Part shown: piece after piece, positions 53,287 to 62,096 of the stretch
Layout of the letters: each line of letters starts with the position of its first letter
Position numbering within the stretch: position 1 is the stretch's first letter
Notes under the pieces: model-generated
Database searches by the model: none
The model's input: the letters and a program-made list of their open reading frames with translations, nothing else
What the model was told of the DNA's origin: nothing
Assembly: GCF_954871325.1 (NCBI RefSeq)
Contig: NC_088775.1
Location: forward strand, 74,129,561 to 74,193,560
DNA: 64,000 bases
Direction: 5' to 3'
Source of the DNA: Gordionus sp. m RMFG-2023
Taxonomy: Eukaryota > Nematomorpha > Gordioida > Chordodea > Parachordodidae
Program-made: the position numbers and the translations under genes

Positions 53287-53294
53287 GTCCCGTA
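53287..53294. repeat. 8-bp target-site duplication GTCCCGTA (right copy)
   Basis: Matches 49823-49830 exactly and directly follows the CAG...CTG end of the hAT element. Confidence 0.9.
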
Positions 53295-53773
53295 TAACTT
53301 ATTTCTTTTCTTTACGTTTTTCTCCACTTGTTTCTTTTGTTTTCCCATCTTCCTTTTTTTGTTATGAAATTGATATTATACCTTATTTTTATATTGCATT
53401 TGAAACTGGTTCTAACCAGTTTCAAGAATGATTGTATCGCGATTATATAACAACCTTTTTTTTCTCTTTGTTTTAAAAATTATAAAGGTTGGAAAAATAC
53501 CTTTTTCCAGGATTAAATATTTTTTTGATTGTGAATATATACAATTTTTTTATTAATTATTGGATAATTTTGATTTTTTTTACTTTGTAACATCGACTTT
53601 AAGTTGTTTAATAAACTTTGAAAATATTATTCCCACTACGTTGTCCGATTGATTCCATGACAAAATCGATAAAACCCTGCCCCCAAGATCCCGTCATCGA
53701 CCATCCCGGACCCCCGATCTCGGACTGTATATTTCCCAATCTGACGGGGAGACCCATCGGTCCAACTACAACA
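53295..53773 (+). repeat. Left LTR, main piece
   Basis: Inverted match to 53834-54293. It ends ...CTACAACA one base before a primer-site-like TGGCGCCCAACGTGGGGC. Confidence 0.85.
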
Positions 53774-53774
53774 C

Positions 53775-53830
53775 TGGCGCCCAACGTGGGGCTCGAACCC
53801 ACGACCCTGAGGTTAAGTACCTCATGCTCT
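53775..53830 (-). other. tRNA-Lys(CUU) 3' fragment with CCA, between inverted LTRs
   Basis: The reverse complement reads as the 3' three-quarters of a eukaryotic tRNA-Lys: end of the D arm (AGAGC), anticodon arm with CTT, variable loop, T arm (GGGTTCGAGCCCC), acceptor strand, and a terminal CCA. CCA is not genome-encoded in eukaryotic tRNA genes, so this was copied from mature tRNA. The first 18 bases on the + strand equal a tRNA-Lys primer-binding site. The 5' part of the tRNA is absent, so it is not a tRNA gene. Confidence 0.85.
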
Positions 53831-53833
53831 CAG

Positions 53834-54319
53834 TGTTGTGTTTGGACCGATGGGTCCCCCAGTCGGAGTGGGAAAAATACAGTCCGGGATGGTCGATGAC
53901 GGGATCCAGGGGGCCGGGTTTTATCGATTTTGTCATCGAATCAATCGGACAACGTAGTGGAAATAATATTTTCAAAGTTTATTATAGTCGAAGTTACAAA
54001 GTCAAAGTCAAAAAAAAATCAAACTCATCCAATAATTAATCAAAAAAAATTGTATATAAATTTCACAATCAAAAAAATATTTAATCCTGGAAAAAGGTAT
54101 TTTTCCAACCTTTATAATTTTTAAAACAAAGAGAAAAAAAAGGTTGTTATATAATCGCGATACAATATTTCTTGAACCAGTTTCAAATGCAATATAAAAA
54201 TAAGGTATAATATCAATTTCATAACAAAAAAAAAGGAAGATGGGAAAACAAAAGAAACAAGTGGAGAAAAACGTAAAAAAAAGAAATAAGTTATACGGGA
54301 CAAGTGGGGAGATAGAACA
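53834..54319 (-). repeat. Right LTR (inverted)
   Basis: Reverse complement of the left LTR over its whole length, including the intact empty hAT target site at 54294-54301. Confidence 0.85.
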
Positions 54320-55944
54320 TAATAATAATATTCTCAAAATTTCGATAAAACTAAAATAATCTGATCATATAATTTGCATATCACATAAATTCAAAATAAC
54401 AACACAATGGTAACTGACTACATACAATCAAGAATTTTTCTTAAGCATCAATTTTACCTTTAAGTATATTCTAAGGTATCAGAAGAAAATAAATTCTACT
54501 AATATACGCTCCGCCGTAAACTACGCATCCCTAAGCATCTACTATTAAAGTTGCGTTAATTTAATAATATTAATATAGAATGGTGTTTATCTAATCGAAA
54601 TGATTTAACAAATGTTTTTTTAAATTTAACAAATGTTTTTTTTAATTTAAAAAAATTGGTAACATAAAGAAATTTTTTAAAAAATACTTATTTTACATGA
54701 CTAAAATGGGCATCCCTATGGGTCCTCCCTCATACGCATCCTCGATAAATAAAAATGAACGCAGAATCATATTTAGCTCTTTAATAGGATTCAGAAAATG
54801 TTAATATTAAATCTTAATTATTTTTTTTAACTTAGTGAGCTTTTGAAAAAACACTTCTTTTTTTTGACCAAACTAAGCATCTCTACGCGACCCCTATTAG
54901 AAAGGCACTAATTTAAAAATATAAATATAAAATCATGTTTAGCTCTTTTAGGAGATTCAGAAAATGGTAATATTTATTTTATATTTACTAAACGTCCCTC
55001 CTCGATGCCTATTAAAAGAGCTCAAATTTAAAAAAATAAATATAGGCCCGTGTTTGTATAAAATGTTATTTTCAATTTTTAAAAAACTGATAAATTAGTA
55101 AAACATAAAAAAAAACAATTTTGGTGACTAAAATAAGGGGCCCAGAGTGAACCTGAATAAACCGTTATAAACCTTTATAAATATCTGAACCGTAACCGAA
55201 CCGATGCAATTATTTTTTGAAAGAGTAAAAAGATCCTTTAAAAAAAATGTTTAACCAGTTTGAACCGGTTTCAGCCAAAATAAAATAAATAATTTTACAT
55301 TTTATAATATTCTTTTCCTTGTGGTGTATTATATATTTTACCATATCTGCGTCGATATTTATAATTATTAAATGATCAAAATATTTGTTTAATATCCATA
55401 AGAAGTATGTATTAATTTTTCACTATGGCTTAAATTGATCCACTATCTTTTAACTGCTTCATATAGTATTAGAGCCCAATATTTCTATAAATAATGTTCT
55501 AAATATAGGAAAACAATCTTTAAAACTCTAATAAGGAATGGGATGATTGATGAGCTTTACACAGTAAATCTATTCCGAGAGCCTGTGGAATTTCTTTCTT
55601 CCCAGGGATCGACAATAAATTCAGGGTTATTATTTCGCGGTGAAATAGAAATAATAACCCATATACGAATTAATAGATCTGATTGCTCAGATATTATTTG
55701 CACAAAAGAAAATATGAAAAGAAAAGCTTGACCATAGGTTTCCCATTATTGAAATTAAAGATATTTAATATTTTTATTAATAAAATTATATTTGAAACAT
55801 TAGATATTAGCGACTCCACTTGATCCCAGATTAATAATCTTAAAATTGTTTTAGAATATTTAATTTCGAATTCTACAACATCATTCCAATTTGGCCATGA
55901 CTAAAATACGAATTGCTTTTGTTAAATTTTATTCTGATCTTATT
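54320..55944. other. AT-rich non-coding DNA with degenerate tandem repeats
   Basis: From about 54500 to 55140 there are three or four degenerate units of roughly 130-170 bp sharing phrases such as gcatccct/gcatctct, atcatgtttagctctttt, ggattcagaaaatg and tgactaaaat. Near 55180 there is gaaccgtaaccgaacc. A small + strand open frame at 55543-55731 is unrecognised. I see no supported gene. Confidence 0.5.
55624..55660. repeat. Perfect 13-bp inverted repeat with 11-nt loop
   Basis: GGGTTATTATTTC at 55624-55636 pairs with GAAATAATAACCC at 55648-55660. It lies in non-coding DNA, inside the unsupported open frame 55543-55731. Confidence 0.7.
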
Positions 55945-55985
55945 CAGTGGCGTCGCTAGGGGGGGAGGCGCTCAGGGGCTCGAGA
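55945..55985 (+). mobile_element. Lone hAT-like terminal sequence
   Basis: CAGTGGCGTCGCTAGGGGGG follows the style of many hAT ends (CAG-x-GGCGT-x-GCTAGG) and resembles the ends of the element at 49831. I found no matching inverted end nearby and no transposase, so it is a truncated end or part of a non-autonomous copy. Confidence 0.5.
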
Positions 55986-56460
55986 CCCTTGATTTGAATA
56001 GCCCCCTGAAGCAAAAATTTTTTTTTAATTCCTTAATATTCCCTTGAACTAAAAATAAATTTTTTTAATTGCTCCCTGAACAATTTCTATAATTCTATTG
56101 AGTAATATAGATTTAATTTTATTATTTAAAAATTAATAAAACTATCATTTTTATTAAATGAATACTATTTTAATTATTAGATTAGATTAATAAATATAAA
56201 TTACACTATGTCAGCTTGCGATCAAATTCTGTGTTAAAAATATATCAATATCACTCACTAAATATTAATTTAGCATTAACAGTTGAATCTTAATTGACTT
56301 TTTTTATTTAAATTATACATAACCCTAATTAAATTAATATAATCATTATTAATTGAAAATTAACAAATTTTATTGTGATTAGCCGAGTTTAAGATCACTA
56401 ATCAACTATATTATTGATTTTTAAATTTAATTATCATGTTTCTTTCTAAAATTATTCAAG
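55986..56460. other. AT-rich non-coding stretch
   Basis: Continues from the hAT-like end to the gypsy target site. Apart from repeated gctccctgaa/gccccctgaa phrases (55999-56090), nothing recognisable is seen. Confidence 0.5.
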
Positions 56461-56465
56461 GTCTA

Positions 56466-56716
56466 TTTTAATTTAATGGAAGGCAACGGAAGATTTCTTC
56501 CTTGATTTTAAAATCTAATTTTATTATATATATCTATAAACAAAAATCTTGTCATTATATACATTTTTTATAATAGCGAATTTACATGTTAACAAAGTAC
56601 ATATGTCCTTTACAATTTCATTTTGAGTTACCGATTTTTTTTATCTTTTATTACACTGACCTTTTAAACTAAAAAAATAATATTCAATTTTAATCTTAAT
56701 TTGGTCATATTTAACA
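56466..56716 (-). repeat. Gypsy 3' LTR (251 bp)
   Basis: Matches 61426-61679. On the - strand it starts TGTTAAATATGACC and ends ATTAAATTAAAA. It is followed directly by the GTCTA duplication. Confidence 0.88.
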
Positions 56717-56732
56717 TTTCCCCTTCTTTTTA
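56717..56732 (-). other. Polypurine tract of the gypsy element
   Basis: On the - strand AAAAAGAAGGGGAAA lies immediately before the 3' LTR. This is the expected place and composition for the plus-strand primer. Confidence 0.8.
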
Positions 56733-57299
56733 AATTTCTCCCTTCGAAAGCTCGAGTGTTCTTTCCTATCATCGAGAGTACATCGTTTAGATCGATCCAT
56801 TTCCTAGATAACCAATTTTGTGCTTTTGTTGTCAAATCCTTTATATTGGCTTGTTATTTCCTTCGATCTATCATGTTTTTATTTCTTCTAATGGTTTACC
56901 TTTAAAAAAAACTTTATTTATAATTATAAATCTTTTTAAGTCTCAAAAAATATTTTCGCTCTTGATCTTGACTTCTGGCTTGAACTTGACCTTGATCTTT
57001 GATCTGATTTTGAACTTGAAACTCATTTTGTATTTTATCTTGAACTTGATTTTTGTTCTCTATCTCCAATTCTTCCCCCTCTAAAATTTGGTGTTTTATA
57101 TGTCGAGTCGTCTTTTTCGAGTATATATGTTGATCTTTTCTTTATTTGATCTAAATGTCTTCTGATGATTTTATTTCCGTTGTCTATTTTGTATAATAAA
57201 TTTCCTTCTTTATGTGTTATTATTCCTTTGTCCCAAATGTTTTTCTTAAACGTTTTGTACCAAATTTTATCTCCTTTTTCTATAGTTCTATTTGTTTAT

Positions 57300-58330
57300 A
57301 TTTTGCGATTAATTTCGTTGTTTATGTCTATGTTTGGCTTAACTAAGTCCCATTTTGTTCTAATATCTCTTGAAAACATTAATTTGTTTGGAGTTATATT
57401 GGTTGTAGCGTTAGGTGTGTTTCTATAATTAAACAAAATTTTTTCCAAAGCTATGTCTAAATCTATTTTTTTGTTGGTTTTCATGTTCCTTATCATGTTC
57501 ATTTTCATTGATCTTATCATTCTTTCACATTGTCCATTTGACTGTTGATGATGTGGAACTGTAAGTATGTGTTTGATACCATGATCTTCACAGAATTTTT
57601 TAAACAAATAGCTTGTGAAGTTCGTTCCATTATCGGTTACGATTATGTGTGGTATTCCAAATAAGCAAATTATTTTTATTAATTCTATTACTGTCAATTC
57701 TGTTGTTATATTTTTTATTCTCTTGATTATGGGAAATTTGCTGTAAGCATCGACGATTACCATGTAATTATTGTCTTCAAATTGAGCTATATCTATGTGT
57801 ATTCTTTCGAAATTTTTCGTAGCTGTTTGCCATGGATTTTGTATTTTGTGTGGATTATCTGCCCATTTGTTGCATATTTCACAATTTTTTATTTCTTGAT
57901 CAATTTCCGTATTGATTCCAGGCCACCATACATAATCTCTTGCTAACAATTTGGTTTTGCCAGCTCCTAAATGTCCTTTATGAAGTTCCTCTAATATCTC
58001 TTTTCTCATTTTGTGTGGTATGATGATTCGGTTATCTTTAAAAAGACAATCTTTTATCAAACTTATTTCTACTTCCATATTTTTGTATGTTTTATTCTTT
58101 GTGTATTCTCCATTCCTGATGTTATTTATTATTTCCATTAATTCCTTATCATTATTTGTTTCTTTCGATATTCTTTTGAAGTTTATTGGTATATCCCATA
58201 AATCATTATTTACATCCTCATTTTCTATATTTTGTACAATGTCTTCAGAGTTAATTTGTGGTAATCTAGATAAGCAATCTAGTACTATATTGTATTTTTT
58301 CGGTCTGTGAATTATTGTAAAATTATGGAC
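57300..58330 (-). mobile_element. Gypsy integrase region
   Basis: Recognised by the zinc-binding part (H-x-G-H-L-G ... C-E-I-C-N-K) followed by the catalytic core (HIDIAQF, VTDNGTNF, QSNGQCERM). This is typical Ty3/gypsy integrase. It lies downstream of RNase H in the element. It is part of a broken fossil element. Confidence 0.88.
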
Positions 58331-58349
58331 TCCCATTGCTAAGTTCTAT

Positions 58350-58660
58350 TTTTGAAGTCTCATTGATATCGTGTTGTTATCTTTAAGTCCCTTAGTAAAT
58401 ATGTATATGAGTGGTTTGTGATCGGTGTAGATTTTAAAGTTGGTACCTATTAAGTATTCCTGAAATTTTTTTATTGCATATATTATTGCTAATGCTTCTC
58501 TTTCGATGTTCGTATAATTTATTTCCGCTTTTAATAGAGTTTGTGACGCGAAAGCTATGGGTTTTTCTTTACCATCTTTCTCTATATGAAAAAACACGGC
58601 TCCTAAGCCTTTTTTCGAAGCGTCTGTTGCTATGCCTATTGGTAATTCTGGATTATACAA
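58350..58660 (-). mobile_element. Gypsy RNase H region
   Basis: Recognised by ATDASKKGLGAVFF, FASQTL, N-Y-T-N-I-E-R-E-A-L-A and YTDHKPLIY, the usual Ty3/gypsy RNase H signature, sitting between reverse transcriptase and integrase. Confidence 0.88.
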
Positions 58661-58669
58661 ATTTATGTT

Positions 58670-59540
58670 GGCGGAGAGCTTATTAATTCTCTTATATCAT
58701 CGAAACTCTTTTGATGTGTTTCTTCCCATATCCATTTATCTTTGTTGACTATTTTGTACAAGGAATCTGCTTTGTCTGCAAAGTCATGTAAAAATTTTCT
58801 GTAATAACTGGCCATGCCCAGAAATGTTGCTAATTCCTCTTTGTTTGTTGGTGTAGGCATGTTTGTAATTGCTTTGATTTTGTCTCCGTTTGCATGAATA
58901 CCTTTATCATCTATATCATGTCCTAAAAAACGTATTTCTTTTTTGAAAAATATACTTTTGTCGAAATTTGGTATTAGCCCATATTTGGAAATTCGGTCAA
59001 AAACTTTTTTTATATTGTTTAAATGATCTTGATCGTTATCACCCGTGATTAATAAATCATCAATGTAGAAAATAACATTTTTCATATCACCAAATATTTT
59101 GTCCATTGATTGTTGAAAAATTGCCGATGAAGTTTTTAATCCGAATGGTAGTCTTGTAAATCTGTAATATCCTTTGTGTGTCGATATTGTAAGTAAATCA
59201 CGCGATGTTTTGTGTATAGGGATCTGAAGGATCGATTGCTTGAAGTCTATTTTTGAAAACTTCTTCCCTTTAGATAATTTTGCAATCAAGTCGTTGATAC
59301 GTGATATAGGATATTTAAAATCTTCCAATGCTGGATTTATCGTATTTTTGAAATCTGCACAGAGTCTTAGCGAACCAACGTTTTTGAAAACTGGTGTGAG
59401 TGGACTTGCCCATCGCACATCATCCACCGGTTCTATTATTTTATCGTCGATCCATTTTTGTAATTCCTTTGTAATTAAATCATAACGTTTGTACGGGACA
59501 CATCTTGGTGCTATAATTTTTGGTATTGCATTTTGTTTCA
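58670..59540 (-). mobile_element. Gypsy reverse transcriptase region
   Basis: Recognised by W-A-S-P-L-T-P-V-F-K, LRLCADF, FSKIDFKQ, RLPFGLKTS-A-I-F-Q and the YIDDLL box, then FLGH and the connection part (FLGMASYYRKF). These are Ty3/gypsy features. Confidence 0.9.
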
Positions 59541-59549
59541 AATGTAGTT

Positions 59550-60090
59550 TGACTTAGCTGTGATTTATTGGTTTCATATTTATTTTTGATTTACATTCGT
59601 CTATCAGTTTTTGAATGTCGTTGTTGTTATCTTCTTCTACTAAATTCACAAATTGATTAAGTATGTTTTTAAAAACTTTTATCCACGTCTTTCCCAAGAG
59701 TGCAATCTTGTCACTCTGTACTACATATGCATTCAAAATTTTGGTTTTATCATCGTATTTGGCTTTTACATTGGCATTGCCCATCACATTTATTGTTCTT
59801 CCGTCATATCCAGTTAATTTTGTATCCGATTTATTTAAGATCTTTATCCCAATCTTTCTTGATATTTATCGGTAATATTGTAAATCGCGATCCTGTATCT
59901 ATTTGCAACACAGTTGGTATGTCATTTAAATATAACGTGACTTTATATGCATCATTTTCTTTGTTATTATCATCATTTAAATTGTTGATATCCAAGCTAA
60001 ATAGATTGTATTCCTTGTTTTTTATTTTATCAACTTCTTTGTTTTCTGATTTGACGTTATTTTCCTCGTTTATTTCTTCTCACTGTATTA
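59550..60090 (-). mobile_element. Gypsy protease/spacer region (tentative)
   Basis: Lies between gag and reverse transcriptase, where the aspartic protease is expected. I see short protein-like stretches (L-G-K-T-W-I-K-V, reminiscent of an ILGxxWL segment) but no convincing active-site motif, so the call rests on position. Confidence 0.45.
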
Positions 60091-60109
60091 ACTATATTCG
60101 TGTATCTTT

Positions 60110-61115
60110 GTTCATCGTTCATAGTTTTGATATCGATTGTTACGTGATTGATCGAAATTCTGATGACGATAATGTTGATATTCATTGTATCTAGGTCTAA
60201 ACCTGAGCTCATCATAATATTTATTAAAATTGTAATTAATTATTATTATTATAATTATTTTTAAATCTCGAAAATCTACTATACGATCTTGGTGTGTAAT
60301 ATCCTCTGTCGTTGTAAAATCTATTATTAAAATTATCTTGACAATGATACCTTGGTTCATAATTATTCTGAAGTCTTGGATAATAATTACCTTGATATCT
60401 GTAATTGTAATTATTTTGCCATTGTTGATGATTGTTGTATCTAGATGTCCGGATTGTCCATAACTCCTATTCGTTGGTATGTTCGAATTGTATTTTATTA
60501 TTTGTTTATATGATTCTCTCTTTTCATCTTTTTCTCCTTGTACTAACTTTATCGTCGAAGTTGATGCTGCTTCACCTTCTATTTTTATATTATCCATTTT
60601 AATATTTATATTTTCATACTCATCCCCATCATTTATCTCTCTCCCAATTCTTAATATGTCTGTAATAGTTATGTTTTCTAATTTCGATATCTGCTCCCTA
60701 ATTTTTTTATTACTTGACGATATTTTTACTTCTCAATTATTCTCTCTTGATCCTTAAAATTGCATTTATTATTCAACTTACATAGTCTAGTTACCCATTT
60801 ACCGAATGTTTCCCCTTTATTTTGAACGGCTGCGTTAAATTCCGTTTTGTACGTGTCTATTGATTTATCGAGATGTATTAGCCTGTATTTTTCCAGTAAA
60901 GTTTACAAATCGTTGTAATCAGATGAACGCAAATGGATTCCAGGTCCAAATAGTTTTCTTCTGGTAATCTTTGAATGAACGCATTAGCCTTTTCTGCCTC
61001 GGGAACCTGCGTGTCCTTTAATAAATTTTCAAACTTTTTAATGTATGTATCTATATTGTTGTTGAAGGTAGGATATTCTACATTACTTTTTACATTTGAT
61101 AAAGATTTTGTCATG
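60110..61115 (-). mobile_element. Gypsy gag region
   Basis: Contains a capsid-like stretch (Y-I-K-K-F-E-N-L-L-K-D ... A-F-I-Q-R-L-P near 61050-60950) and an Asn/Arg/Tyr-rich basic tail near 60250-60110. A zinc knuckle was not seen. Assigned mainly by position between the primer site and protease. Confidence 0.6.
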
Positions 61116-61186
61116 ATAAATTTATAAAATATTTTATTGTTACCTTTATTTAATTTATATAATTTACAATAATTGTTCTATAATGA

Positions 61187-61425
61187 TTATAATTTTTCAT
61201 ACCTTTTAGCATTTATAATAAATTTATTTCCTTCATCATCTTCGGCTTGTTGACCATTTATTGAGTCGTAAACCTCTTGCATGTCTTCAATATCGTCATA
61301 ATAAGCAACGGGAACGTAATTTGTTTGATGTATATATGGTATATTTTTTATAAATCTGATAGTATATTTGGACGGTGTAAAAAAAATAATCATATATCTG
61401 GCTCTTTGGAACGACGCTGCCACCA
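61187..61425 (-). mobile_element. Gypsy leader with primer-binding site; possible short open frame
   Basis: TGGTGGCAGCGTCG (- strand, from 61425) abuts the 5' LTR with no gap, as a primer-binding site should. I could not assign its tRNA. A short open frame starts at the LTR edge and runs through an acidic stretch; whether it is real is uncertain. Confidence 0.5.
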
Positions 61426-61679
61426 TTTTAATTTAATGGAAGGCAACGGGAGAACTCTTCTTTGATTATAAAAATCTAATTTTATTATATATATCCATAT
61501 ACAAAATTCTTGTCATTATATACATTTTTTATAATAGCGAATTTACATGTTAACAAAGTACATATGTCCTTTACAATTTCATTTTGCGTTACCGATTTTT
61601 TTTTATCTTTTATTACACCGACCTTTTAAACTAAAAAAAATAATATTAAATTTTAATCTTAATTTGGTCATATTTAACA
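61426..61679 (-). repeat. Gypsy 5' LTR (254 bp)
   Basis: Matches 56466-56716. On the - strand it starts TGTTAAATATGACC. GTCTA follows on the + strand at 61680-61684. Confidence 0.88.
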
Positions 61680-61849
61680 GTCTAGATACAAATAAGTATA
61701 AGATTATTTATAAAAAGTTAGTAGACATATAGTTTATAATCCTCTGTCATATATAATTATTTATAAAATATTAGGTAAAATGCAACTTTTGCAGGTTCGG
61801 GTCCGCTCTTATACTCTTAAAAACAGGGATGCGAACCCGACAAAATTTT

Positions 61850-61970
61850 TGCCCGGGTTCGGTTCGGGTTCGGTTCGGGGTATAAAAAAAAAGGTGGGTT
61901 CGGTTCGGGTTCGGTTCAGGGAAATATTTTTGAACCCAGGTTTGGTTCGGGTTCGGTTCGGGTTCAAGAA
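61850..61970. repeat. GGTTCGG-type minisatellite in the hAT subterminal region
   Basis: Three clusters of gggttcggttcgggttcgg spaced by AT-rich segments, about 55-60 bp apart. It is far richer in G and C than its surroundings. Its place just inside the transposon end suggests transposase-binding subterminal repeats, by analogy with other hAT elements. Confidence 0.75.
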
Positions 61971-62096
61971 TTTTTGAGTTGATAAAAAAAATTCTATATT
62001 TAAATCATAATAAAAAACTAGACATAAATTTGATATAAAAAATAAATTTTTTATTTTATTTATAGGCAAATATAGTTAAAAATACAAAGCATATAG

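Larger units (their letters stand above)
49805..54319. mobile_element. Head-to-head LTR pair around a tRNA-Lys fragment, split by a hAT insertion
   Basis: Left LTR: 49805-49830 plus 53295-53773 (about 505 bp without the insertion). Right LTR: 53834-54319 (486 bp), inverted. Each begins TGTTCTATCTCC and ends ACAACA on its own strand. The 60-nt centre holds a primer-site-like tRNA-Lys sequence. No internal gag or pol is present. The arms differ by several percent plus some indels, so this is an old fossil. No flanking target duplication was found. Confidence 0.8.
56461..61684 (-). mobile_element. Ty3/gypsy-type LTR retrotransposon with target duplication, broken
   Basis: On the - strand the order is 5' LTR (61679-61426), primer site, gag, protease/spacer, reverse transcriptase, RNase H, integrase, polypurine tract, 3' LTR (56716-56466). 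RT before RNase H before integrase is the Ty3/gypsy order. GTCTA flanks both ends (56461-56465 and 61680-61684). Both LTRs and all main parts are present, but the coding part is broken in several places. The LTRs differ by about 11 substitutions in 250 bp by hand count (4-5%), so insertion is not very recent. Confidence 0.88.

Noticed and set aside
53775-53830. A tRNA-Lys gene
   Set aside because: The 5' part (acceptor 5' strand and most of the D arm) is missing and CCA is encoded, so it is a copied tRNA fragment, not a gene.
53618-53975. Similar open frames on both strands (M-K-I-L-F-P-L-R-C-P)
   Set aside because: They arise because the LTR is present in inverted orientation; there is no protein motif.
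55543-55731. 62-residue + strand open frame
   Set aside because: No recognisable motif, contains a hairpin, no splice or promoter context; too short to support as a gene.
61780-62069. Arg/Thr/Pro- or Gly/Phe-rich open frames at the GGTTCGG repeat
   Set aside because: Low-complexity translations of a minisatellite at a transposon end.
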